Assembly: GCA_030024065.1 (NCBI GenBank) | Contig: JASEIE010000003.1 | Location: 1-42,943 of the forward strand | Reading direction: 5' to 3' | DNA: 42,943 nucleotides | Source: Thermodesulfobacteriota bacterium | GTDB lineage: Bacteria; Desulfobacterota; BSN033; UBA1163 | The notes under the pieces: generated by a model | Told to the model about the DNA's origin: nothing | What the model saw: the letters and a program-made list of their open reading frames with translations, nothing else | The model's database searches: none | Part shown: in pieces, positions 24,830-33,533 of the stretch | Layout of the letters: every line of letters begins with the position of its first letter | Position numbering within the stretch: the first letter of the stretch is position 1 | Program-made: the position numbers and the translations under genes

Positions 24830-26007
24830 ACCATGGCCTCTTTTGCTCTTTCCACCCGCTCCTGGGAAAGGATCTCTCTCATCCGGGTGAGGCGTCTTGA
24901 GGAGATTTCTTTCACGACGGATTGAAGCTTCGGAAACAGGCGGAGGAGGGCGTCAAAATCCTCTTTTGCCAATTCCAACAATTTCGATGGCTGGGTCGTC
25001 CTGGCAAAGGCCATTCGAGGGGTATTGAGAAGCACCCCGATCTCTCCGAAGAGATGACCGCTTCCCAATCGACCCAGAACGACCCTCTTCCCGCGGCGGT
25101 CTTGAGTAAAGATCTCTACCTCACCATTTTGAATCATATAGAGGCAGTGGGAAGGCTCTCCCCCTTTAAAGATGAAGGTATCTTCAGGGATATTATGGAC
25201 GCGAAACCGTTTTAAAACCTCCTCTCTCTTCGGCAGGCTGAGAGAGGAGAAAAGGGGAGAGAGGGCGAGCAGGAGATCCAGGACCCGTTTTTTTAAAATA
25301 TCTTGAAGGACTTCCTTCACGCGAGGATAAATTTTGATGATCCCGTCCAGTTCGTTTCGGGAGATCTCCAGAATATCGCATTCGACGAGGGCCTTCACAT
25401 TGGCATGCCTTTTTTGGTCGATGAATAAACCAAACTCTCCAAAGCAATCCCCCTCTCCGAGGTTGCGAATCCATATCTCTCGTCCTTCTGAACTCTGTTT
25501 GTAGATCCCCACCTCTCCCCGGCAGATGATCATGAGAGAATCTCCTGCCGCACCTTCCCGACAGATCAAGGTATCTTTCAGAAAGGTTTTCGATTGGACG
25601 CAATCGAGCATGGAATGAAGTTCCTGTTCACTCAGATCGGAAAAGAGGGGAATATAAGGCAGCGCGCGGAAGCGTTTGGATTCGCGAGTCTTCTCCGTAT
25701 AGAGTTGAGCCAGCCGCGCATTGACACCTTTTGCAGAGGGATCGATCCTTAAGATCATTTTGTTAACCGAGACAGCCTGGAGCAGAAAGCCATCCCTGGC
25801 ATAAGACTCAGCCACCTCCCGGTATTCCCAAACCGCTTCCTTCTTTTGACCCAGTCGCTCCAGCAATTCAGCCGCTTTCAACCGGGATCGAAGATCCTCC
25901 GGCACCTGTGCACAGTGTTTTTGAAAATGTTCAAGGGCCTTTCTTAATTCCCCCCGGGAGAGGGCCAGATGAGCCTCTTCCTTATAAGAGATCTTTCCCT
26001 TATTCAT
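24826..26007 (-). CDS. Double cyclic-nucleotide-binding-domain protein in the lol operon
   Basis: This soluble 393-aa protein has three parts. An N-terminal alpha-helical TPR-like region (residues 1-110) resembles the repeat segments that precede such domains. Two cNMP-binding domains follow (about 118-235 and 245-365). Phosphate-binding-cassette-like segments are [18 protein letters not shown] and [18 protein letters not shown]; both retain an arginine where cyclic-nucleotide binders use one. There is no DNA-binding domain. It overlaps the lolC/E stop by 8 nt and the lolD start by 4 nt. It therefore splits the normally adjacent lolC-lolD pair and is co-translated with both. A regulatory or scaffold role in lipoprotein export is an inference; ligand binding is unproven. 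Confidence 0.85.
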   Translation of the reverse strand: MNKGKISYKEEAHLALSRGELRKALEHFQKHCAQVPEDLRSRLKAAELLERLGQKKEAVWEYREVAESYARDGFLLQAVSVNKMILRIDPSAKGVNARLAQLYTEKTRESKRFRALPYIPLFSDLSEQELHSMLDCVQSKTFLKDTLICREGAAGDSLMIICRGEVGIYKQSSEGREIWIRNLGEGDCFGEFGLFIDQKRHANVKALVECDILEISRNELDGIIKIYPRVKEVLQDILKKRVLDLLLALSPLFSSLSLPKREEVLKRFRVHNIPEDTFIFKGGEPSHCLYMIQNGEVEIFTQDRRGKRVVLGRLGSGHLFGEIGVLLNTPRMAFARTTQPSKLLELAKEDFDALLRLFPKLQSVVKEISSRRLTRMREILSQERVERAKEAMV

Positions 26008-27256
26008 ATCGCAATGCCTCCGCGGGATCGAGCCTGGAGGCCCTCCAGGAAGGATAGAGGGTGGCCAGGAGACTGATGAGAATAGCGGTGATGACGATCA
26101 GCGCCACATCGAGGGGATTGACCTGGGAGGGAAACTTGTCGATATAGTAGACATCGCTCGAAAGGATTTTGAATCCGAAGAGGTTCTCGACAAAACCGAT
26201 GATCTTTTCAAGATTGAAGGCTGCTCCCAGACCCAGGATCGTCCCCAGGATCGTTCCCACCACACCGATGACGCCTCCTTCGATGATGAAGATCCTCAGG
26301 ATTCCTCCGGAAGGGGCTCCCATCGATTTCAGAATGGCAATGTCCTTATTCTTCTCCATCACGACCATGATGAGCGTGGAGATGATGTTGAAAGCGGCGA
26401 CCAGGACAATCAGGACGAGGATGATGAACATGGCAATCTTCTCCAGCCTGAGGGCAGAGAAGAGGTTTCTGTTCATCTCCATCCAGTCTTTGGTCCAGAA
26501 GGGAAATCCCATCTTCTTTCGAATCTCTTTCCCGATCTCATTCACTTTATAGATGTTCTCTGTTTTAATCTCGATCCCTGTGACGCGGGCTTCCATGGCG
26601 AAGAACTTCTGGGCGCTTTCGAGAGAGACATAAGCCATGGTATTGTCGTATTCGTACATTCCGGAATAGAAGATTCCCCTGACACGAAACCGTTTCATCT
26701 TGGGCATCATTCCCATGGGCGTCATCGTACCAAGGGGAGAGATCACCTGTATGGGATCGTCCATATTGACAGAGAGATGTTTTGCCAGTTCCACTCCAAG
26801 GATGATGCCCGGGAGATCTTTCTCCTTCCCCTCCTTCAGATCCTGGAGGCGTCCGGCTTTCAGATTGTGGGCTAACTCTGTCACTTTTCCCACACGGTCT
26901 GGGTCGATCCCTTTGAGGACTACGCCGGAGGTTCCCGAATCCGAGGAGAGCATCACCTGGCTGAAAATGAAGGGGGCAGCCGAAATCACGCCCTTCACCC
27001 CTTCCACCTCCTTCAGCACCTTTTCATAGTGATCCATTCCCTTTTCGCTGGCCTTGAGCACGACGAGGTGGGCCTGAGTGCCCAGGATCTTCTCTTTCAA
27101 GGTCTTTTCAAAACCACTCATCACGGACAGAACGACGATGAGCGCCATCACGCCCAGCATCACCCCGGCAATGGAGATGACGGTGATGATGGAGATGAAG
27201 GTCTGTTTCCGTTTTGCCTTGAGGTATCTCAGACCGATGAACCACTCATATCGCAT
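26000..27256 (-). CDS. lolC: Lipoprotein-releasing ABC transporter permease (LolC/LolE family)
   Basis: This inner-membrane permease extracts lipoproteins for LolA. Four transmembrane helices are expected: one near residues 20-48 (SIITVISIAGVMLGVMALIVVLSVMSGFE) and three near 270-405. They frame a large periplasmic domain, the MacB/FtsX fold. A single permease gene suggests a LolF-type homodimer rather than separate LolC and LolE; I cannot decide between these from one gene. I use the ATG at 27256 (418 aa), 9 nt inside a possible TTG start. It lies downstream of lysS. Confidence 0.9.
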   Translation of the reverse strand: MRYEWFIGLRYLKAKRKQTFISIITVISIAGVMLGVMALIVVLSVMSGFEKTLKEKILGTQAHLVVLKASEKGMDHYEKVLKEVEGVKGVISAAPFIFSQVMLSSDSGTSGVVLKGIDPDRVGKVTELAHNLKAGRLQDLKEGKEKDLPGIILGVELAKHLSVNMDDPIQVISPLGTMTPMGMMPKMKRFRVRGIFYSGMYEYDNTMAYVSLESAQKFFAMEARVTGIEIKTENIYKVNEIGKEIRKKMGFPFWTKDWMEMNRNLFSALRLEKIAMFIILVLIVLVAAFNIISTLIMVVMEKNKDIAILKSMGAPSGGILRIFIIEGGVIGVVGTILGTILGLGAAFNLEKIIGFVENLFGFKILSSDVYYIDKFPSQVNPLDVALIVITAILISLLATLYPSWRASRLDPAEALRYE

Positions 27257-27270
27257 AGATATCAACCCTT

Positions 27271-27390
27271 AAATCCCAATAACCAAATCCCAAACTCCAA
27301 ATAAATTCCAATAACCAATATCCAAATAACCAAAACACATGAAGATCAATCCCATTTTTAGAATTTTAGTCATTGGAATTTGGTGCTTAT
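27271..27390. repeat. AATTTGG-unit inverted repeat upstream of lolC
   Basis: The left arm is AAATCCCAATAACCAAATCC and further units, and the right arm includes CATTGGAATTTGGTGCTT. Both are built from CCAAAT or ATTTGG units as at 9160-9260. It fills the lolC-lysS gap (27257-27448); no gene is seen there. Confidence 0.65.
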
Positions 27391-27448
27391 ACCACTCTCT
27401 ATTAAACCCTTTCGTATGATCGACTTTATTTATAGGCTCAATCCATAA

Positions 27449-28930
27449 CTACTTCTCCATTCGAAGAAGAGGGAAAAAGATGACATCCCGGATGGAAGGC
27501 GAATCGGTGAGGAGCATGACCCAGCGGTCGATTCCAATCCCCTCACCCGCTGTGGGTGGCATCCCGAATTCGAGAGCAAGAAGAAAATCCTCATCGAGGA
27601 GAAGAGAGGATTCTCCATCCTCCGTCCTCTCCCTCACCTGCTGGAGGAAACGTTCCCGTTGATCCAGGGGATCATTCAGCTCAGAGAAACCATTGGCGAT
27701 CTCCCGGCCGGCGATGAAGAGCTCAAAGCGGTCCACCACTTCCGGATCCTCTTCATTCCGTCGGGAGAGGGGAGAGACCTCTGTGGGGTAATGGGTGATG
27801 AAAGTGGGCTGAAGGAGGTTGGGTTCCACCAACTCCTTGAAGAGATCGGCCAGAACCCTTCCATGAGAGGTTCCTTTTTTCAGTTCTAAATTGAGACCTT
27901 TGGCCACTTCAATCGCCTTGGAAGGGTCTTTTAAGATAGCAGCATCTAACTTTCCAACCTCTAAGAGGGAATCTTTGAAACGGATCTTTCTCCAGGGAGG
28001 GGAGAAGTCGATCTCCTTTCCTCCATAATGAAGGAGAAGACCACCATGGATCTCTTTGACCGTGGAACAGAGAAGCTCCTCAGTCATCTCCATCATCTCT
28101 AAATAGGTGGCATAACTCTGATAGAATTCGAGCATGGTGAATTCCGGATTATGAAGCGTGGAGATCCCTTCATTCCGAAAACTCCGGTTAATCTCATAGA
28201 TCCTCTCAAATCCGCCGATCACCAATCGTTTCAGGTAGAGCTCAGGAGCCACCCTCAGAAAGAGGTTCATATCGAGGGCGTTGTGGTGGGTCCTGAAGGG
28301 TTTGGCCGTCGCCCCCCCGGGAATGGGATGGAGCGTGGGGGTTTCCACTTCATAGAAGCCACGGCCATTAAAGAACTCGCGGATCCTCTGGATGACCAGA
28401 GTCCGTGTGAGGAAGACCTCCTTGACCTTCGGGTTGGCGATCAGATCAAGATAGCGCTGGCGGTAACGGGTCTCGATGTCGGTGAGACCATGCCATTTCT
28501 CCGGAAGGGGACGGAGCGACTTGACCAGGAGACGGAACTTCTGGACCTGCAGGGTGAGCTCTCCAGTCTTCGTCCGGAAAAGTCTCCCCTCCAATCCGAT
28601 GAAGTCTCCGATATCGAACTTCTTAAAAAAATGGAACGCCTCTTCACCTATACCATCCTTTTGAATGTAAGCCTGTATTTTTCCATTTTGATCTTTAACC
28701 TGAATGAAACTGGCCTTGCCGAAATTCCGGATAGCGAGGATCCTTCCAGCGAGGCAGAAGGTCTCTTCGATTGATTTGAGTTCCTCTTCTGAGGTGGAGC
28801 CGAATCTTTCCAAAATCTCCCTGGAGGTATGGGTCACCCTGAAATCGTTGGGATAGGGATTCATCCCTTCCTCTCTCAAGGCCTCCAGTTTTCGTATCCT
28901 CTGCTGTATCAGCTCACTCGTCTCATCCAT
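27449..28930 (-). CDS. lysS: Lysyl-tRNA synthetase, class II
   Basis: It charges tRNA-Lys with lysine in the cytoplasm. An OB-fold anticodon-binding domain covers about residues 55-160 (AGRILAIRNFGKASFIQVKD). The class II catalytic core follows, with motif 2 around FRNEGISTLHNPEFTMLEFYQSY (residues 251 on) and motif 3 in PPTAGEGIGIDRWVMLLT near the C-terminus. The length of 493 aa is normal. It leads the outer-membrane biogenesis run, as in other deltaproteobacterial lysS-lolC-lolD-bamA clusters. The 183 bp upstream (28931-29113) hold no gene and no clear promoter. Confidence 0.96.
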   Translation of the reverse strand: MDETSELIQQRIRKLEALREEGMNPYPNDFRVTHTSREILERFGSTSEEELKSIEETFCLAGRILAIRNFGKASFIQVKDQNGKIQAYIQKDGIGEEAFHFFKKFDIGDFIGLEGRLFRTKTGELTLQVQKFRLLVKSLRPLPEKWHGLTDIETRYRQRYLDLIANPKVKEVFLTRTLVIQRIREFFNGRGFYEVETPTLHPIPGGATAKPFRTHHNALDMNLFLRVAPELYLKRLVIGGFERIYEINRSFRNEGISTLHNPEFTMLEFYQSYATYLEMMEMTEELLCSTVKEIHGGLLLHYGGKEIDFSPPWRKIRFKDSLLEVGKLDAAILKDPSKAIEVAKGLNLELKKGTSHGRVLADLFKELVEPNLLQPTFITHYPTEVSPLSRRNEEDPEVVDRFELFIAGREIANGFSELNDPLDQRERFLQQVRERTEDGESSLLLDEDFLLALEFGMPPTAGEGIGIDRWVMLLTDSPSIRDVIFFPLLRMEK

Positions 28931-29113
28931 CTCTCTTTACTGTATTCTCCTGATCGAAAATGAATGTAAGATTCGAGATTTATCCCATTTGGAATCAAGA
29001 TTTTTAATTAACCCATTTTCCTATCTCCGTCAAGGAAAAAGGCCGTGTGAAAGAGAATTTCAGATTGCAGATTGCAAAATAACTGCTACCGATAGTGAGA
29101 ATAAATCTAAAAT

Positions 29114-30448
29114 CTATGGGAGGGCTCTTTCAATCTCTCCTGCGATATCATAGGGTAGGGCCTGGGTGATTCGAGCCTCCACCCAATTGCCGGGTCGGGC
29201 CTCCCCTTTAAGAAGGACGAAACCATCGATCTCAGGGGCCTGAGTTTTAATTCTTCCTCTCAAAATACCTTTTTGATGATCGGTCCCTTCCACCAGGACC
29301 TCCATCCTTTGTCCTACCAATCTTTTATATTTCTTAAGGGATATCCTCTTCTGGACCGCCATGAGGGTCCTCAGACGTTCTTCTTTCACATCCTCCGGAA
29401 CAGGCCTGGGAAGCCGGGAGGCTGGGGTCCCTTCTTCAGGTGAATATTTGAAAGCTCCGAGGTGATCGAATCGGATATCCTCAACGAAGTCCAGAAGGGT
29501 TTTAAATTGACTTTCTCTTTCCCCTGGGAATCCAACGATCAGAGAGGTTCGAAGGGTGACCTCCGGGATGAAGTTTCGGATCTTTTGGATGAGGTTTCGA
29601 ATCTCTTTTCCTTTCGATCTCCGCCCCATCCGCTTCAGTATTTCGTCATCGATGTGCTGAATGGGAAGGTCGAGATAGGAACAGATCTTCTCCTCCTGAG
29701 CGATGAGCTGGAGAAGGTCCTCTGTAACGTATTCTGCCCTCGGATAGGAATAGAGCATTCGGATCCATCGGAGCCCTTCCACCGTCACCAGGCTTCCGAG
29801 AAGTTTCTCCAGGGAGGTTCCATCCCGGAGGTCTTCTCCATAGGCGGTCGTATCCTGGGCAATGAGGACGAGTTCTTTTACTCCTTGATTGGCGAGCCTC
29901 TCTGCCTCTTTCAATATGGAGCGAATCCTTCTGCTCCGGTAAGGTCCCCTTATCTTTGGCACTGTACAGAAGGTGCAGGCCTTGGAGCAACCCTCTGCAA
30001 TCTTCAAATAAGCAGTAAACGAGGGGGTGGAAATGATCCGAGGTGTTTTTTCATTGTAAAGAAAGGCAGATCCAGAGAGGAAACTTTTTCTCTGACCTCT
30101 TCGGGATATGATTTCAGGGATTTTTTGAAAGGATCCTGTGCCCACGAAGAGATCCACCTCAGGCAGTTCTCTCTCCAGAGTCCTACCATAACGCTGGGGA
30201 AGGCACCCTGAGACGATGAGGAGGCGGCAGTGGCCCTCTCTTTTATAGGGGATGAGCTGAAGGATGGTCTCGATCGCCTCCTGGGTGGCATCCTGAATAA
30301 AAGAGCATGTGTTGACAATGATGATCTCAGCTTTCGAAGGATCTGTGGTAAGAGAGTAACCCTCTTTTGAAAGGAGGCCAAGGATCACTTCGGAGTCAAC
30401 CAGATTCTTTGTGCAACCCAAGCTGACGAGGCAGACCGTTTCTTTCAT
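29114..30448 (-). CDS. rimO: Ribosomal protein S12 methylthiotransferase RimO
   Basis: This radical SAM enzyme methylthiolates an aspartate of ribosomal protein S12. The N-terminal MTTase domain carries Cys12, Cys48 and Cys82, ligands of the auxiliary [4Fe-4S] cluster. The radical SAM cluster is Cys154-x3-Cys158-x2-Cys161 (GCSKACTFCTVP). A C-terminal TRAM domain starts near residue 370. VSLGCTKNLVDSE is closer to RimO than to MiaB. The length is 444 aa. It is divergent from the LUD/Fe-S gene, with a REP-like element in between. Confidence 0.93.
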   Translation of the reverse strand: MKETVCLVSLGCTKNLVDSEVILGLLSKEGYSLTTDPSKAEIIIVNTCSFIQDATQEAIETILQLIPYKREGHCRLLIVSGCLPQRYGRTLERELPEVDLFVGTGSFQKIPEIISRRGQRKSFLSGSAFLYNEKTPRIISTPSFTAYLKIAEGCSKACTFCTVPKIRGPYRSRRIRSILKEAERLANQGVKELVLIAQDTTAYGEDLRDGTSLEKLLGSLVTVEGLRWIRMLYSYPRAEYVTEDLLQLIAQEEKICSYLDLPIQHIDDEILKRMGRRSKGKEIRNLIQKIRNFIPEVTLRTSLIVGFPGERESQFKTLLDFVEDIRFDHLGAFKYSPEEGTPASRLPRPVPEDVKEERLRTLMAVQKRISLKKYKRLVGQRMEVLVEGTDHQKGILRGRIKTQAPEIDGFVLLKGEARPGNWVEARITQALPYDIAGEIERALP

Positions 30449-30482
30449 CGTTTCTCATTATATCTTACCCATCAAGAACAAG

Positions 30483-30581
30483 AAAAGGGGACAGGCTACT
30501 TTTTTTGGAATAAAAGTTCGACATCATTTGACATAAAATGTTAAAACATCTTTCACCATAAAAAAGTAGCCTGTCCCCTTT
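30483..30581. repeat. REP-like inverted repeat (AAAGGGGACAGGCTAC arms), copy 2
   Basis: The left arm AAAAGGGGACAGGCTACTTT (from 30483) and the right arm AAAGTAGCCTGTCCCCTTT (to 30581) surround a 53-bp AT-rich centre. The arms are identical to those of copy 1 (13396-13502), while the centres differ. It occupies the divergent rimO/LUD promoter region. Confidence 0.9.
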
Positions 30582-30639
30582 AACTCACGACTTGTTTTGT
30601 TATATGAAAAATTGCAGAATAAACATCAGGGGATTTCAG

Positions 30640-32667
30640 ATGGGGCTTATTAAAAAGCAGTATGAGGCTTTAAGAAAGAAGATCAAAAAGTCCGAACTGG
30701 AAAATCAGAGACGGGCATTCCAGGAGACCCGGACCCGTCAGAAACAGAATCTCCATCTCTTCGACGATTTTGAAAAGGTGAAGGAGGAGGTGAAACGGAT
30801 CCGGTCTGAGTCTTTGGGAAACCGGGATCTCCTTGAGGAGGCGATCACCCATCTCGAGGAAAACCAATTTAGAGTCATCCCGGCCAAAGATTCTGAAGAG
30901 GCATGCGGGATTCTGCTGAGAGAGATCGGAGAAGAAAGGCTCGTTGTCAAATCGAAATCGAACGTCTCCAGGGAAATCGGGCTTGCCCCGTTTCTCAACC
31001 GGCACGGCATTGAGGTCATTGAGACCGATATCGGTGACCGGATTAATCAGCTTGTGGGAGGACGGCCCTCCCATTATACCGGACCGATTGTCCATCTCTC
31101 TCGATATGAAATTGCCGAAATCCTCTCCAGACATTTAAAGAAAGAAGTTCCTCCTATCCCTGAAGAGGAGATGCAGGCCGTAAAGGAAGATATTGAATCT
31201 TACCTTCAAAAGGCGAAAATCGGAATCACCGGCGCCAATGCGATCGCTGCGAGAGAAGGGGCGGTATTAATTATTCACAACGAAGGCAATATCACCCGGG
31301 TTCGAACGAGATCAAAACATATCATCCTCACCTCCATCGATAAGGTCTATCCCAACATTAAAGATGCCATCATCATGGCTAAGCTTGAAACCTATTTAGC
31401 CACAGGCTCCCTCTTCCCTTCTTTTGTCGATATTGTCGCAGGGAGGTCCAAATCTTCGGATGTGGAGAAGATACCTTTTTATGGAATGCATGAGCCGAAT
31501 GAATTGGTGATCGTCCTTCTCGATAATGAAAGAAGCCAGATTTTGGAGAGGATGAAAGACTTTTCCGACCTCCTCTACTGCATCGGATGCGGTAATTGTC
31601 TGCTGGACTGTCCCGCTTATAATTCGATCGGTCCCTCCTTTGGGGCGGATGGAATGTTAGGTGGAAGGGGAGTGGCTCTTTCCTCTCTCATTCATGGCAT
31701 GAGGGAGGGGGTTGAGGATGGTCTGTTTCTCTGCACTACCTGCGGTCTCTGCGGAGAGGTCTGCCCGGTTGGGATCGATGCGGGAAAGAGGCTTAAAGAC
31801 CTGAGGAGATGGAGCCTGAAGAGTCCGGAGGTCTCTTCTGATCTCGATGAGGTAGCTCAACTCCATGCCACGATCGATCGATTTGGAACGCCCTATGGTG
31901 AAATGGAAAGGGCTCAAATCCCTTCTCTTAAGAAGACATCACCTGTGGTGGTCTATGTTGGCTGTGTGGGAATGACGACGGAGACCGAAACCACCGTTAG
32001 AGTGGTTGAACTCCTTCAGCGATTGGGAGTCGATTTCACATTGATTGATGAGGTCTGTTGCGAGGCTGTGAAGGGAGATACAGGATCGAATCCCGATTCG
32101 GAGCGGATCCGTCAAAACATTGAGAGGATAAAGGAAGCGGGTGGCCGTGAGGTCCTCTTCCTCTGTCCCACCTGTCTAAAAACCTTTTTAGAATATGATG
32201 AGAAAGATCGCACCGGCCTCATCTTTAAGACGCTTCTCTCTTATTTGAACGAACATTTCACATTCCAGGCTTCTGAGATTGATTCAACGACCATCACCTA
32301 TCACGATCCCTGTCACCTGGGAAGAGGGTTGGGGTCCTTCGACGGAGCGAGAGTCCTATTAAACAACCTTGGAAGCAATTTTGTTGAGATGGATCACCAT
32401 CATCGCGAATCCCTCTGCTGCGGGGCAGGAGGAGGGGTGAAGGGATTTTACCCGAAGTTCTCAAGGGACATTGGACGCAGGAGGGTGAAGGAGGCGGAAG
32501 AGGTGAAGGCGGACATTCTCCTGACCGACTGCCTCTCCTGCAAACATAATTTGAGGCAGGGCGTCCCGTTCGAGGGAAAGCTGAAAGTGATGGTAACTCC
32601 GGAATATCTCCTGAGGGGAATTGAGGCAGGGGAAATTCAATTCTCTCGAAAGAAATCAAGTTCCTAA
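30640..32667 (+). CDS. LUD-domain/4Fe-4S/CCG-domain oxidoreductase (LutB-LutA-like fusion)
   Basis: This 675-aa iron-sulfur protein has three parts. An N-terminal LUD domain covers about residues 60-290. A bacterial ferredoxin pair follows, YCIGCGNCLLDCP near 311 and CTTCGLCGEVCP near 365. Two cysteine-rich CCG domains complete it: VGCVG at 437, CCEAVKGD at 471 and CPTC at 508 in the first, then DPCHLGRG at 557, LCCGAGGG at 593 and CLSC at 630 in the second. This architecture matches LutB and LutA joined, or GlpC/HdrD-like subunits, and suggests electron transfer in 2-hydroxyacid (lactate) oxidation. I place the start at ATG 30640 with AGGGG 8 nt upstream. No permease or flavoprotein partner is adjacent, so the substrate is uncertain. 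Confidence 0.88.
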   Translation: MGLIKKQYEALRKKIKKSELENQRRAFQETRTRQKQNLHLFDDFEKVKEEVKRIRSESLGNRDLLEEAITHLEENQFRVIPAKDSEEACGILLREIGEERLVVKSKSNVSREIGLAPFLNRHGIEVIETDIGDRINQLVGGRPSHYTGPIVHLSRYEIAEILSRHLKKEVPPIPEEEMQAVKEDIESYLQKAKIGITGANAIAAREGAVLIIHNEGNITRVRTRSKHIILTSIDKVYPNIKDAIIMAKLETYLATGSLFPSFVDIVAGRSKSSDVEKIPFYGMHEPNELVIVLLDNERSQILERMKDFSDLLYCIGCGNCLLDCPAYNSIGPSFGADGMLGGRGVALSSLIHGMREGVEDGLFLCTTCGLCGEVCPVGIDAGKRLKDLRRWSLKSPEVSSDLDEVAQLHATIDRFGTPYGEMERAQIPSLKKTSPVVVYVGCVGMTTETETTVRVVELLQRLGVDFTLIDEVCCEAVKGDTGSNPDSERIRQNIERIKEAGGREVLFLCPTCLKTFLEYDEKDRTGLIFKTLLSYLNEHFTFQASEIDSTTITYHDPCHLGRGLGSFDGARVLLNNLGSNFVEMDHHHRESLCCGAGGGVKGFYPKFSRDIGRRRVKEAEEVKADILLTDCLSCKHNLRQGVPFEGKLKVMVTPEYLLRGIEAGEIQFSRKKSSS

Positions 32668-32701
32668 TTTATTCCATCTCCAACCCAAATCTTATCCTCT
32701 A

Positions 32702-33121
32702 TCACGCCGCATACACTATTTCGCCCTGTTTTGCATATTCAGCAATAGTCGTTTTTAGCCATGTTAAGACCTCCCCACACTTTTCAAGAAGCTCTTTTGT
32801 TCTTTCCTTAGAATAGTTCTTAAACATCTTCTCAAGATCGTCGGGGTAACGGGTTGGAACACTCAGATCATTAAGAATGGACACCGTCTTTTAGAGGTCA
32901 TCAGGTAAATTCAGCCTCATCTTTTCCACAAGATAAAGAAGGTTATGTATTTTAGGTGGCACTTCGTTTAGTTTTTGGGCATACAACCCCTTTAATGCTT
33001 TTTCAATGGAGAGATGACACATAAAAACTGCATAAAAATACCGCCCTCCATTAAACATAAAATCCGCCGTTTCCATATCATAATCGGCTTGCTTGAACCA
33101 TTCTTGAGGATATATCCCCAT
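32702..33121 (-). pseudogene. HEPN-domain protein gene interrupted by an in-frame stop
   Basis: The frame from 33121 encodes a small HEPN protein of the COG2250 type: EWFKQADYDMETADFMF, then FYAVFMCHLSIEKALKGLYA, then PPKIHNLLYLVEKM. It stops at TAA (32893-32891) after residue 76. The same frame continues without shift as KTVSILNDLSVPTRYPDD to 32702, which is the rest of the same domain (RYPDD is typical). CTC-TAA-AAG could derive from CTC-AAA-AAG by one change. The usual nucleotidyltransferase (MNT) partner is not found next to it. A good promoter precedes it. It is either a recent pseudogene, read through, or a sequencing error. Confidence 0.8.
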
Positions 33122-33156
33122 AAACTATCCCTCGAAGGATCTCCTGACTTCTCCCC

Positions 33157-33184
33157 ATTATATCGGATAACAGAAATTTGACAA
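33157..33184 (-). promoter_or_regulatory. Sigma-70-type promoter for the HEPN gene
   Basis: On the minus strand, TTGTCA (33184-33179) and a perfect TATAAT (33162-33157) are separated by 16 bp. The predicted transcript starts about 30 nt before the HEPN ATG at 33121. The region 33185-33363 has no gene I can support. Confidence 0.65.
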
Positions 33185-33363
33185 GGGAGGATTGAAAAAT
33201 TTTAAAAGTTGTCTTGATTGAAGAATCCGAATATAATAGCGGCAATTGCTCATTGCCCAGAAAGATCCTTGCATACAAACTTACAGAGTTGGAAAAGAAA
33301 TTGACCGCAAGACTGGATATTCATAAGACTGCAATCGCTGAGGAAAAAAGCGTTAGGAATTGA

Positions 33364-33493
33364 CAGGCTGTTGCCCAAATCGATTTCATGCTTCGACAAG
33401 CCCAGCATGACCGGAAAAGTTACATGATTTCAACATATCACCGCTCGCCCTGAGCCTGTCGAAGGGCAAATGGTTGGTTTGGGCAACAGCCTG
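33364..33493. repeat. 130-bp inverted-repeat element upstream of the hsdM remnant
   Basis: Perfect 16-bp termini CAGGCTGTTGCCCAAA (33364-33379) and TTTGGGCAACAGCCTG (33478-33493). Inside are the partial palindromes CTTCGACAAGCCCAGCATGA and CCCTGAGCCTGTCGAAGGGC. There is no coding capacity. It stops 40 bp before the hsdM remnant start, consistent with an insertion at the edge of a degraded restriction locus. Confidence 0.8.
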
Positions 33494-33533
33494 TTGATTT
33501 GTTTCCTTTAAATGGGTGAGGGGTGGAGTAAAT

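Noticed and set aside
28940..29060. Promoter for lysS (minus-strand TTGACG followed 17 bp later by TAATTA)
   Set aside because: The -10 match is poor and alternatives are equally weak in this AT-rich gap.
29114..30448. MiaB instead of RimO
   Set aside because: The N-terminal VSLGCTKNLVDSE pattern and C-terminal TRAM region fit RimO better; MiaB typically has a GCQMN-type motif.
33266..33354. Short plus-strand coding-like fragment (ILAYKLTELEKKLTARLDIHKTA...) between the HEPN gene and the 130-bp element
   Set aside because: It resembles the coiled tail of ORF6N-type or related proteins, but it is about 30 codons, has no start and ends at a stop before the element. It may be a gene remnant, but the support is too thin to annotate.
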